From Roseiconus nitratireducens (lineage in GTDB: Bacteria; Planctomycetota; Planctomycetia; Pirellulales; Pirellulaceae), in contig NZ_VWOX01000002.1 of NCBI RefSeq assembly GCF_008629675.1, forward strand, positions 682,001 through 746,000: a DNA stretch of 64,000 nucleotides. Direction: 5' to 3'. A program made the translations under genes and the position numbers. Every line of letters starts with the position of its first letter. The stretch's first letter is position 1. Shown piece after piece: positions 1-8,883 of the stretch. A model generated the notes under the pieces. It was given only the letters and a program-made list of their open reading frames with translations. It ran no database searches and was not told where the DNA came from.

Positions 1-529
1 CCCGCGCCGCGGCCTGACGCAGCGATTCGCTGACGGCGATCACCGCCGAGGCGTCCTCCAACGCTGAAAGCATCTGGTCCCGTACCCGCGGCTTCTGCAG
101 CCACTCCTCCTCGACGCCACGGAGCGTGATCAGAAAGGGAACTCCCAAACGACGGGCGACGCGGTGAACGGCGACGCCTTCGGGATAGCCAAAGTGCGCA
201 TCAAGCACCGTCCGCTCCGGTTTGGGATCCATTTCTTGGACCCAACGCCGGATACAGCGCTGCATCCATCGGCCATCGAGTGACTTGGCGATTCCCGGAA
301 GGTAAAACATCCGGCGACAGTCGATTGGCATGCGGGCATCAGCGGGAGCAGATGGGATCGAGCCGCCCTTGAGTCCGGGAAACCACGGCACCGGACAGAG
401 TGCCCGAACCGGAAGCGTGCGAGAAATCGCTTCCAGCCGGCGATAGACAAACAAGCCTTGCTGCGGCTTCGCCGAGGTCGGCAGCGTCATGCAGACGCTC
501 AACAATCGGGGAAGGGCCTGATCTGGCAT
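1..529 (-). CDS. Glycosyltransferase family 4, N-terminal part (cut by window edge)
   Basis: An open minus-strand frame begins with ATG at 529 and runs off the left edge, giving about 176 residues. It reads as the N-terminal acceptor domain of a GT-B glycosyltransferase (Glyco_transf_4 type): a first strand with LLSVCMTLPTSAKPQQG, then a DAHFGYPEG stretch, then a PFLITLRGVE strand and an AVIAVSESLR strand, the usual order in GT4 enzymes. The donor-binding C-terminal half is outside the window. The ATG overlaps the TGA of the upstream PLP enzyme by one base (TGATG), so the two are probably translationally coupled. It likely adds a sugar to the lipid-linked repeat unit at the cytoplasmic face. 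Donor and acceptor cannot be read from the sequence. Confidence 0.8.
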   Translation of the reverse strand, partial: MPDQALPRLLSVCMTLPTSAKPQQGLFVYRRLEAISRTLPVRALCPVPWFPGLKGGSIPSAPADARMPIDCRRMFYLPGIAKSLDGRWMQRCIRRWVQEMDPKPERTVLDAHFGYPEGVAVHRVARRLGVPFLITLRGVEEEWLQKPRVRDQMLSALEDASAVIAVSESLRQAAAR

Positions 530-1728
530 CAGCGCAAGTTTGCGGTGATTAGCCGGAGCGCGTCCGCCAACGCCTCCAGCTCGGCGCTGGTGTTATAGAC
601 TCCCAGGCTCGCCCGCACCGTCGGTCGCCAGCTGAGAGATTCATGGGCCGGCTGTGCACAATGAAATCCGCTTCGCACACAAATGCCGGCGCGATTCGAC
701 AGCATCCTGGCAACGGCATGTGCCTCCAGTCCGTCGACGTGAAATGGCACGATCGCACCACGCTGGGCGAGTCCTTCGGGACCCATAATGGCCACCCGTG
801 GCACCGATGACAGCAGCTCGATCATTTCACCTAGCAGTTTACCTTCCCAGTAATTGACCGCCTCCATTCCCAGCTCGTCGAAGTAGTCGCACGCAGCTGC
901 CAGACCGATGACCGCTTCAAACGCGGGCGTTCCAGCTTCCAGCCGCATCGGAACATCGGCCAAAACGTGTCCGTTCATGCCGACGGACTCAACGACCCCT
1001 CCGCCGAGCAGTGACGGTCGCAGACGGGAAAGCCGATCACCCTTGGCGTACAAGACGCCAACACCCGTGGGGCCGCCGAGCTTGTGTCCGGAGAAGCATA
1101 GGTAGTCGCAGTCCATGGCACGGACATCCAACGGCGCGTGCGCGATGGACTGGTTGACGTCCAAAAGCACTTCACTTCCGGCTGCATGAGCCAAGCCAAT
1201 GATCTGCTCGATCGGATGGATCACGCCAAAGGCATTGCCAATCGAGCTGACAGCGACGAGCGCTGGCCTGCGGCGCAGCAACGCCGCTTCAAACGCTGAA
1301 AGATCGATCGTGCCGTCATCCTGCAATCCGACCGGATGAAAGGAGGCGTTTTCACTCCAGGGCAGCAGATTGCTGTGGTGCTCGCCGATGGAACCGAGCA
1401 CGACGGCATCGCGAGCAAGGCTCTTCGCCACCAGGTTCAGAGCTTCGGTGGCATTCTTGACGAAGATGACTTCGTCGGGATCGGCGTTGACGAAGCTCGC
1501 GATGGTGGTCCTCGCTTCCTCGTACCGCTGCGAAGACTCCTCGGCCATCTGGTGCACGCCACGCCCGACCGTACACGCCAATTCTTGATAACAGCCGAGA
1601 ACGGCATCAATCACGGGCTTTGGTTTCAGATAGGTCGCAGCCGAGTCAAGATAGACAACCGACCGTCCATTGACCCTGCGTTTCAGCACCGGAAATGCCT
1701 CGCGCACGGTATCGCTATCGATCGCCAT
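529..1728 (-). CDS. SufS/CsdA-like cysteine desulfurase family PLP enzyme (class V aminotransferase fold)
   Basis: The protein has 399 residues and aligns over its whole length with group II cysteine desulfurases. Visible features are YLDSAAT near 27-32, EHHSN at 116-120, the PLP-contacting Asp190, the SGHK loop with the Schiff-base Lys216, an EAGTPAF segment, and the mobile catalytic loop RSGFHCAQP with Cys357. The usual DGAQ is DVNQ here. I chose the ATG at 1728 because AGGAG lies 9 bases upstream; an in-frame TTG at 1737 is the alternative. It sits between a CapK-like ligase and a glycosyltransferase, and no SUF or ISC genes are nearby. Family members take sulfur from cysteine, but in this setting the substrate may be a different amino acid or amino sugar. 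The fold and catalytic residues are clear; the role is inference. Confidence 0.85.
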   Translation of the reverse strand: MAIDSDTVREAFPVLKRRVNGRSVVYLDSAATYLKPKPVIDAVLGCYQELACTVGRGVHQMAEESSQRYEEARTTIASFVNADPDEVIFVKNATEALNLVAKSLARDAVVLGSIGEHHSNLLPWSENASFHPVGLQDDGTIDLSAFEAALLRRRPALVAVSSIGNAFGVIHPIEQIIGLAHAAGSEVLLDVNQSIAHAPLDVRAMDCDYLCFSGHKLGGPTGVGVLYAKGDRLSRLRPSLLGGGVVESVGMNGHVLADVPMRLEAGTPAFEAVIGLAAACDYFDELGMEAVNYWEGKLLGEMIELLSSVPRVAIMGPEGLAQRGAIVPFHVDGLEAHAVARMLSNRAGICVRSGFHCAQPAHESLSWRPTVRASLGVYNTSAELEALADALRLITANLR

Positions 1729-1776
1729 TCGCCTCAACTCCTGGATTGCATTGTTCCCGTCTTCGATAACCTCCGC

Positions 1777-3267
1777 TCATACGGCCCGGTCCGCTGCCAC
1801 TGGGATAGGTTCTTGCTCCGCCAAAAGTTTTCCAAACGATAGGCTCTTACAGTGACGGTACTTACCGGAAGACTCGGGGCGAATGGCGGTAGAAGATCTC
1901 ACATTGATCCGCCGCGACTCCCCAGACCAGGTGACGAAGCGGTCACCGATTTGCTGTAGGTCCAATTTCGCCAAAGGTTGGGGCACAACGCGAAGCGCCC
2001 ACTTGTTTCCACGCATCTCGGTCAGCTCGAAGTCGCGGATCTCGGGAAGTTCGGCGAAATGATTGGATACATCCTCGGCCGTCAGCACGCGACCGCCCGA
2101 GAGCACGAACGCGTCCTGCACTCTTCCTTCGAGCAATAGTCGCGGAGAGGTCCTCCCGCAGGCACAGGGAGCGTATGTGATACGTGCCAGGTCGCCGATG
2201 TCGTAGCGAATAAGCGGCATCGCAAAATTATTGAGGTCCGTTACCAAGACGCGTCCGAGTTCTCCCTCACCAACGGTGGCCCCGTCACGGACGACTTCGA
2301 TCAGATGTTGGTCCATCATCACGTGCAGCCCGTTCGCTTGGCCACAGTCGAACGCCATCGGCCCCATCTCGCGACTGCCGTAATGCTCCCGAACACTGCC
2401 ACGAAACGCGTCGGCGATGGCAGGTTTCCACGAAGCCGGAAGATTGGCGCCCATCGGCCGGACAACGGGAATGTGTGGAGGATCTTCTCCGCTTCGATCG
2501 AGATAATCGGCAAGTGCCTTGAGGTACTCCGGCAGCGCCGTCAACTGTGTTGGTTTCGCCTGCCGCAAAGCCGCCACGCATTCGGCAAGCGGTAGGTCAC
2601 CTTCGTCGAGGGACAGCGGAGGCCAGATCGTCGTCGGCTGGATCCATTTCTCCATCACCAACCCGCGAAGATCGCTGATTGCCGCCCGGTCCCGCTTTAT
2701 CCGCCCCGAGGCGATCGCCCACAGATGCCCAGAAACCGAGTCTGCACGATTGCCTTCCAATCCGCAATGAACGCTGCAGGCATCGGGAGGAATGGAGAAC
2801 TGACCGGCCCCGTAGCGATAAGGACTGTCCTCGGTGAGCGCCACCATGATGGCTGCGCGTTGAAAGTCTCTGCGCTGAAAATCGTGGACAACCATCACGC
2901 GGCGCGTCGTCCCGCGCGTCCCCACGTACTGCCAGTCATCGCTTCTGCGGGAGGCGATCACCATGCCGTCTGGGAAATTGGCCTCGACGTCGTCCTTCGT
3001 AGTAACCGGAACCCGCTGCAAGTCATCAAGCGAACCGAGCATCTCGGCATCAAAGCCATTGGCACGGAACAGATCGCTGTAAAAAGGAGATTCCGCCGCT
3101 GCCAATTCAACCAACTCGCGGAGTCGGTTAAGTTGTAATCCGCGGAGCTTCTCCAGAGGCATCCGCTGGCACTGGCGGATGCGACGCGCATGCTTCATAG
3201 CCTGGCTTCGGGTCGGCAGGAGCATCAACGGCAATACGCACTCTTGCATCAACCAACCTAAATTCAT
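1777..3267 (-). CDS. CapK/PaaK-like AMP-forming ligase family protein
   Basis: The protein has 496 residues and is related to phenylacetate-CoA ligases and CapK proteins of capsule clusters. Supporting segments are the N-terminal LAAAESPFYSDLF, the central YGSREMGPMAFDC, VLVTDLNNFAMPLIRYDIGD and CGRTSPRLLLEGR, and the C-terminal SGKYRHCKS with its conserved Lys. ATG 3267 has a strong GGGGG site just upstream. The P-loop that normally reads (T/S)SGTTGxP is GTRGTTRRV at 116-124, so ATP or acyl-adenylate handling may be altered. CapK homologues in polysaccharide loci are thought to activate or transfer acyl groups, but their chemistry is poorly established. The gene lies between the SufS-like gene (48 bases away) and the SGNH-carbamoyltransferase gene, which suggests a small modification module. 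It is one of two homologues in the cluster. Confidence 0.8.
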   Translation of the reverse strand: MNLGWLMQECVLPLMLLPTRSQAMKHARRIRQCQRMPLEKLRGLQLNRLRELVELAAAESPFYSDLFRANGFDAEMLGSLDDLQRVPVTTKDDVEANFPDGMVIASRRSDDWQYVGTRGTTRRVMVVHDFQRRDFQRAAIMVALTEDSPYRYGAGQFSIPPDACSVHCGLEGNRADSVSGHLWAIASGRIKRDRAAISDLRGLVMEKWIQPTTIWPPLSLDEGDLPLAECVAALRQAKPTQLTALPEYLKALADYLDRSGEDPPHIPVVRPMGANLPASWKPAIADAFRGSVREHYGSREMGPMAFDCGQANGLHVMMDQHLIEVVRDGATVGEGELGRVLVTDLNNFAMPLIRYDIGDLARITYAPCACGRTSPRLLLEGRVQDAFVLSGGRVLTAEDVSNHFAELPEIRDFELTEMRGNKWALRVVPQPLAKLDLQQIGDRFVTWSGESRRINVRSSTAIRPESSGKYRHCKSLSFGKLLAEQEPIPVAADRAV

Positions 3268-3456
3268 GCCATCATCCCCCTTTGCAAGATGTCGTCAGGC
3301 ATTTGAGTGCTCGTCCAACAAGTTTCAATACTAAGAGTTTGGCTCCCTTCGCGCCCCGGCTCTCATGATTGGTCGCGGGGCTCGACCCTTCTGAGCCAGG
3401 AGGGTGTTGAAGAAAAGGACGAGCTTGCTATATCGGTTTGCTGGAGATTGGTGAAG

Positions 3457-6400
3457 TCAGAACATGACGTAAACCGACTCCGAGAGGTGCTCCGTTTCCT
3501 CAGCAGAACTACGATGCTTCAGCCCGACAGCTATCGCGTCACGAACGGCAGAAGCCAACTCCTGCGCGGCCTCTTTTCCCTGCCAGCGGCTCAGGACCGC
3601 ATCCGCAAAGGCAACAGGATCAGGCGAGTCTGCCTGTACAGCATCACTCACCTCAAAAATGTCCGCCCAGTCTTCTGGCTCGGCTACCGGGACCCAAGTC
3701 GTCGCCCGTCCTTCCCCCGTGGATGCCGCCCGGATCAGTGTCTTTCCCTCGCGGCTCAATTGCTCTGCGATGGGCCAAAACGACTGCTCAAAGACTCGTT
3801 TAAGCTTCAACTCTGCCGACCCCGCCTCGCGCCGGCGCACGTTCGCTTCGACGTCTTCGTTTTCCAACCCCTCACCGCGTGGCTCTGGCCACTCCGGTTG
3901 ATCCTGTTTGACCAGGATGCAATTCCCCAGCGCCAGCACGTCCATCTCCGTACGCATGAAGCAACGATAGGCGTCAAACGGTGTACAAACAATCGGTTCT
4001 CCACGGACATTGAATGATGTGTTCACCACGACACCGCAATCGGTGATCTTTTCGAATTGTTTGACAAGCTTATAAAACGTCGCATGGTGCTCAGGGCGGA
4101 TCGTCTGCACGCGTGCCGAATAATCCACGTGAGTGATCGCGGGCAGGTCGGACCGGGGCTCTCGTACGATCGGCAAAAGGTCTTCGCTGTTCGCCAACAG
4201 CGAATGATCGAACGGCAAACGCCGCTCTGCTTTCACGGGAGCGACGATCAACATGTAGGGACTGTCACGGTCCAATTCAAAATAATCCGACACGCGATCG
4301 CGGAGCACGGCTGGCGCGAAGGGCCGGAACGATTCACGGTATTTGATCCGCAGGTTCAGGTTCACCTGCATCTCGGTGTTTCTGGCGTCCCCGACAATGG
4401 AGCGAGCCCCCAGTGAACGCGGACCGAACTCGAGTCGATCCGCAAAGTGTCCGATCACCTTTCCATCAACGATCTGTTCCGATAGAAATTGTTGACGGTC
4501 AGCATCGTCCATGTGCCGATAGGGATAGCCGTGCGTGTCCAAGAATGCCCGGATCTCGTCATCGGAAAAGGCCGGCCCAAGATAGGAACCCGACTGCTGA
4601 GATCCCGCCACATCCGCTTCTCGGGGCTCGCCAAAATAAGTGTGCCAAGCGTCCAGCGCGACTCCCAGCGCGCAACCGGAGTCGCCTGCCGCAGGCTGAA
4701 TCCACAGATCATCAAAGATGCCTTCACGAAGCAACCTTCCGTTGGCCACACAGTTTAACGCCACACCACCAGCCAAACAGAGATTGCGTTCACCGGTCAG
4801 CTCTTGAGCATGTCGGGCCATCTTCAGAATGATCTCCTCGGTGACCGCCTGAATAGAACTGGCAATGTCGATCTCACGCCTTGTGATGCGACTTTCTGGC
4901 GCCCGCCGCGGACCGCCAAACAACTCGTCAAACTTTTCGGACGTTGTCTTGGTATCCTTTAAGAACGAAAAGTACTCCATATTCAACTCGATCGAGCCGT
5001 CTGGATTGACATGCACGACGTTGTCCAGAATCTTCTGGGCATAGACGGGCCGGCCGTAAGGGGCGAGCCCCATCATTTTGTACTCGCCCGAGTTCACCTT
5101 GAATCCGGTGAAGTAGGTGAACGCGGAATAGAGTAGCCCGAGAGAATCCGGGAAGCGCATCTCCTTCAGGATCTCTACGTCGCTTCCCTGCCCCCGGCCA
5201 ATCGTCGCCGTAGCCCATTCTCCCACTCCATCGACGGTTAGAATGGCGGCTGACTCAAATGGCGACGGATAAAAACAGCTTGCGGCGTGCGAACGGTGAT
5301 GAACTCCCTGTAGTAGCTTGCCCTGATACTGCAGGTGCTCACGCAACATCCGAGGGAATTGCAGCTTATGGCATACCCATTCGGGAACGATCGTATCCCA
5401 CATGCGGCTCGCCGACTCTCGATCCACCGCCATCACCGAATGCACCAAACGCTCAAATGTCAGTGCGGAGTCGTCATAAAACGCGACCGCGGAAAGAGAA
5501 TCCTGATTGATACCTGCTTCCTCCAGGCAATAGTTGATCGCATTCGCAGGGTACCGTCGATCATTCTTGACCCGCGTGAAACGCTCTTCCTCGGCCGCCG
5601 CTACGACTTTTCCATCGCGTATCAAAGCGGCCGCCGAGTTGTGGTAGAGCGCGGAAATGCCTAGCACGTAGCGATCGCTTGGCCCGGCGGATCGCACCGC
5701 GGAGTTACTGTTCACACGTGGTTTGGCACCGTTGCGATCCGCGGCCCGGGGAAGCAACCGGCGGGACTGCAGGAAGCGGTGCATTTGTTCGGCAACGATC
5801 TCATTCGCTTCCGGCGTGAAGTGACCGCCGACCTTGTGCGTCAACCGAGTTCGTGTCTCGTAGGGCAGGGAAACCAGCGCGTTGGAAACGTCACCGACAT
5901 GCACATTGTTTGCCGGATCATCCAGCGTCTCAAATAGCGGCTGGTACACCGGCTTCATGCCGATTTCGTAAAAGTCTCGCGTGGGAATTGGAAAGATGAC
6001 CACCGGCAGCGGATGCAGATCCTGAACAAATTGTTTCAGGATCGCACACATCAGTTTCCAGCCGGGCGTGTCGTCCGAGAGAATGTCCGGGTAAGGGTGT
6101 CGGCCACGAACCCGGCGAAACTCGGTAAGCAGACGCGAGACAGAATCGGACACCCGCTCCGATTCGCGAAGCTTCTGTAATCCGGGCACACGCTGGTAAA
6201 CATCGTGAAGTGTTTCCCACAGCGCGTCGTCTCGCTTTCCCGCTTTGACCGTCCCCTCGGTATCCTCCGACGGCCGCTCCAACGGAACCGGGACTTGGCG
6301 AAGAACCAGACTGCCTTCGTCCAGTTCGAAAAAAGGTTTGGGAACAAGAATGCGATTTCCGGTCACGCGATCGATCGCCGGGCGGTGCGAGACTTGGATG

Positions 6401-6801
6401 CGGTGGAAACTGTCGATGTAAACGCAGATCACCGCCAGGTCAGCCTGGACATCCGATGCAAATTTGCGGGCGATCAATAGGTGTTGATCCGTACCCGTTC
6501 CGGAAACGCCATAGTTATAAACCTCTGCGCCACTATGGACCGCCAGCCGGTCAGAGTAGCGATCCTGATTACTGACGTTGTCACCGGCGGTATAGGAATC
6601 GCCAAACATCAAAATCCGCGGCCGACCACCATGAGCGTCCTGAAACTCGAAATCAGAGCGAAAGCCTTGGCCGTTGGTGACGACAAAATAGCCGCCCCGC
6701 TCATTGGGCAATCGGGCCCGCAGATTGGGGACGAATCGATGACCGACATCCGCGTCGTGCTGAAGCAACATGCGGTGGGTGGTCTGTTGTAACAAAAACA
6801 T
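3457..6801 (-). CDS. SGNH-hydrolase-like domain fused to NodU/CmcH-family carbamoyltransferase
   Basis: The protein has 1114 residues in three parts. Residues about 60-340 are SGNH/GDSL-like: GDSYTAG at 67-73, GVSGTGTDQ, and a C-terminal GGHFTPEANE block that keeps the His but lacks the usual nearby Asp. Residues about 370-940 are a complete O-carbamoyltransferase: VLGISALYHNSAAALI, AAAEEERFTRVKND, a metal-site-like HHRSHAAS, LAGGVALNCVANG and FGPRSLGARSIVGDAR. About 160 further residues match no domain I recognise. I chose ATG 6801, which has AAGGA upstream; TTG 6828 is also in frame. NodU/CmcH/TobZ enzymes use carbamoyl phosphate to carbamoylate sugar hydroxyls. The fusion could carbamoylate a glycan and also remove or transfer an O-acyl group. 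No signal peptide is visible, so it probably acts in the cytoplasm. Confidence 0.88.
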   Translation of the reverse strand: MFLLQQTTHRMLLQHDADVGHRFVPNLRARLPNERGGYFVVTNGQGFRSDFEFQDAHGGRPRILMFGDSYTAGDNVSNQDRYSDRLAVHSGAEVYNYGVSGTGTDQHLLIARKFASDVQADLAVICVYIDSFHRIQVSHRPAIDRVTGNRILVPKPFFELDEGSLVLRQVPVPLERPSEDTEGTVKAGKRDDALWETLHDVYQRVPGLQKLRESERVSDSVSRLLTEFRRVRGRHPYPDILSDDTPGWKLMCAILKQFVQDLHPLPVVIFPIPTRDFYEIGMKPVYQPLFETLDDPANNVHVGDVSNALVSLPYETRTRLTHKVGGHFTPEANEIVAEQMHRFLQSRRLLPRAADRNGAKPRVNSNSAVRSAGPSDRYVLGISALYHNSAAALIRDGKVVAAAEEERFTRVKNDRRYPANAINYCLEEAGINQDSLSAVAFYDDSALTFERLVHSVMAVDRESASRMWDTIVPEWVCHKLQFPRMLREHLQYQGKLLQGVHHRSHAASCFYPSPFESAAILTVDGVGEWATATIGRGQGSDVEILKEMRFPDSLGLLYSAFTYFTGFKVNSGEYKMMGLAPYGRPVYAQKILDNVVHVNPDGSIELNMEYFSFLKDTKTTSEKFDELFGGPRRAPESRITRREIDIASSIQAVTEEIILKMARHAQELTGERNLCLAGGVALNCVANGRLLREGIFDDLWIQPAAGDSGCALGVALDAWHTYFGEPREADVAGSQQSGSYLGPAFSDDEIRAFLDTHGYPYRHMDDADRQQFLSEQIVDGKVIGHFADRLEFGPRSLGARSIVGDARNTEMQVNLNLRIKYRESFRPFAPAVLRDRVSDYFELDRDSPYMLIVAPVKAERRLPFDHSLLANSEDLLPIVREPRSDLPAITHVDYSARVQTIRPEHHATFYKLVKQFEKITDCGVVVNTSFNVRGEPIVCTPFDAYRCFMRTEMDVLALGNCILVKQDQPEWPEPRGEGLENEDVEANVRRREAGSAELKLKRVFEQSFWPIAEQLSREGKTLIRAASTGEGRATTWVPVAEPEDWADIFEVSDAVQADSPDPVAFADAVLSRWQGKEAAQELASAVRDAIAVGLKHRSSAEETEHLSESVYVMF

Positions 6802-6881
6802 CGTCGTTTTCCTTGAATCCGTTAGCAACCGTTCATCAGTAACCAGTTCCGAGTCGTAGCCGTAGTCGATTATCGATTCTG

Positions 6882-7889
6882 TCAGCCAGCTCCTGCCAAC
6901 GCTCTTGCGGCGTCATTCAGCTGTCCATCCTTAGCCAGTTCCCCAGCAACCGCCGTTAACGTCGCAGGAGCGATGCCGTGTTCGGTGACCGCGTGCGTGA
7001 TCATTTGGTTCAACCGCTGATAAAACAGCTCGAGGTCTTCTTCGGTCGCCGTGTATGGCGATAAGCCGGCTCGCAAGGAACTGCTGTGCAGCATCAGGAC
7101 AAGACAATTCAAACCATCGGTAACGCAAGCGTCGATTAGCGCCCTAACGTTTGCGATCCGCGTGCCCTCGGGCGTCAACTTCACTCGCCGCGCGAAACCG
7201 AGTCGGTCGGCCACCCCGGCAACGCGTAACCGCCGCAAAGGTCCTGCCCGAAGGCCGATCCAAAGCTTGCGACGGCGATCATAATCTGGACGGCTAAAAC
7301 CGGCAGTCACGGGTATCTCGATTATCCCACTTGCCGTGGATCCGGTATGGATCCGATACGGGTCACGTCGGCAGTAACGGAAATCCGGCCCGCCCTCAGC
7401 TAGGTACTCGTACATCGGCAGCACGCTGGAGTCGACTTGGTACCCGAGTTCGGCGAGCACCGCGGCGCTACTGTCGTTAAAACCGTAGCGCCCGGCGCGA
7501 TACGACGTCGGTGTTCGCCCCATCTCCGACGCAATGCGATCGGTCAACCAACTCAGCTTCTGATGCTGCACTTCTACCGGAAGGTTACATAGATAGGTTT
7601 CGGCGGATGTGGGAGGACAATCCGGCAGTGGAGGATTGCACCAAGGATGACAATGCGCCCCCACCTCGCACGTTCCCGCCTCCTGCCACCGACGTAAGTC
7701 CCGCATCGCCTCTTGGTCGGCTGTCACCGGCGCATCGATCAAATACGTCGGTGGTACGCCGAGCCGTTCACAAACCGCCTGGAACCGCGGTAATCCTCGC
7801 AAATTGTCCGTCGTGTTTCCTGTGACTCGATAATTGCCTCCCCAGAGACCTTCCTCTTCGGTGTCGACGGTAACGATCAGCCGTTTCAT
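6882..7889 (-). CDS. Polysaccharide deacetylase-like (NodB/WalW-type) protein
   Basis: The protein has 335 residues and a NodB-like TIM-barrel pattern. A first strand LIVTVDTEEEG at 4-14 carries the Asp-containing active-site motif, GAHCHPW at 78-84 gives the metal-binding His pair, SYRAGRYG gives the Arg motif, and MLHSS lies near the C-terminus. The length matches WalW-type deacetylase-like proteins found in surface-polysaccharide loci. There is no signal peptide, which suggests cytoplasmic action on a lipid-linked or nucleotide-linked sugar. The gene starts 5 bases after the stop of the methyltransferase gene at 7895, so the two are co-transcribed. A second, exosortase-type deacetylase is encoded at 37,282. 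Confidence 0.78.
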   Translation of the reverse strand: MKRLIVTVDTEEEGLWGGNYRVTGNTTDNLRGLPRFQAVCERLGVPPTYLIDAPVTADQEAMRDLRRWQEAGTCEVGAHCHPWCNPPLPDCPPTSAETYLCNLPVEVQHQKLSWLTDRIASEMGRTPTSYRAGRYGFNDSSAAVLAELGYQVDSSVLPMYEYLAEGGPDFRYCRRDPYRIHTGSTASGIIEIPVTAGFSRPDYDRRRKLWIGLRAGPLRRLRVAGVADRLGFARRVKLTPEGTRIANVRALIDACVTDGLNCLVLMLHSSSLRAGLSPYTATEEDLELFYQRLNQMITHAVTEHGIAPATLTAVAGELAKDGQLNDAARALAGAG

Positions 7890-7894
7890 TGTTG

Positions 7895-8662
7895 CTAGTA
7901 GCTCGTTGCTCGTTTCACCAAAACACAGTCGACCACAGAAGTTAGAAACTCCCGGCTCCAGCGTCCATGCAGAAACCTGGCGGCGCGGATCGGGCGCAGG
8001 TGCAATCGCTCCAGCGTCAAAGGGCTCTCCGCGACAAGTCGTTCAAAACGTCGGATCGTCATTCGGTTCAACCCGCCTTCGACCTCCGCAAATCGCATCG
8101 CGCCGTCGCTGCGGAAGTCACGTCGCCAGCGGCACAGTGCAGCTTCCGAAAACAACAGGTGCGCCCAAGGAAACACCGAGAACAAATGTCCGCCGCGAGG
8201 GTGATACCAGGTTGGACCAAAGGATGCGATCACTCGCCCGCCAGGAACGAGCGTATTCGCCATGGTTTTCAGCACCGCCGCGGGCTCGCTGAAGTGCTCG
8301 AAAGCGTCAATCGACACAACGTAGTCCGCCAAACGAGAAGGAGCATGCGCGGTGAATTCACAGCGGTCTGCCACACCGGCCCGCGACGCCCGCTCGCGGG
8401 CCGGAACGAGTACCTCGGGACGAATATCGATGCCGATCACACGACCGGCACCCCGACGCGCTAGCTCGATCGTGCCTTCTCCATACCCACAGCCAAAATC
8501 CACCACCGTGGCGTCAGCGATCGCACTCCAAAACCCCGGATCCAACGCTCCAGTCAACCGACTCGCGCACGACTCCAGATGCTCGCCTCGCCTCGTCTCA
8601 CTTGACGGCTGACGAGAAAAGCAATGTCGCAACAACCGATATTCCGGCTCGCCCCGAAACAC
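7895..8662 (-). CDS. SAM-dependent methyltransferase (class I)
   Basis: The protein has 255 residues and starts with GTG. A Methyltransf_11/25-type Rossmann core is visible: motif I VVDFGCGYGEG at 53-63, an acidic end of strand 2 in VIGIDIRPE, the post-motif VVSIDAFEHF, and TLVPGGRVIASFGPTWYHP (motif III region). The substrate is unknown; position suggests methylation of a sugar in the repeat unit or of a lipid-linked intermediate. It is followed after 5 bases by the deacetylase gene. Upstream are 221 bases (8663-8883) with no convincing gene before the GT2 gene. Confidence 0.85.
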   Translation of the reverse strand: MFRGEPEYRLLRHCFSRQPSSETRRGEHLESCASRLTGALDPGFWSAIADATVVDFGCGYGEGTIELARRGAGRVIGIDIRPEVLVPARERASRAGVADRCEFTAHAPSRLADYVVSIDAFEHFSEPAAVLKTMANTLVPGGRVIASFGPTWYHPRGGHLFSVFPWAHLLFSEAALCRWRRDFRSDGAMRFAEVEGGLNRMTIRRFERLVAESPLTLERLHLRPIRAARFLHGRWSREFLTSVVDCVLVKRATSY

Positions 8663-8883
8663 AGAGCAGTTAGTGATTACAAACCATTCGGGTTAACCGC
8701 ATCAGCCGCCACGCGTGAGCGTCCGGTTCTTACGCGCCGTCACGACAGGGAAAACCCTGAGTGAGTGTCTGCGGCAGATAGAGGTGGGGATCGTCGGTAT
8801 CCGCGCCGCATGAACCCCAGAGGCGCGTGCAAATCCGCTGAGCGACGACGGTCCGAAATCGGTGGCGTGGGACCTGTACTCCT

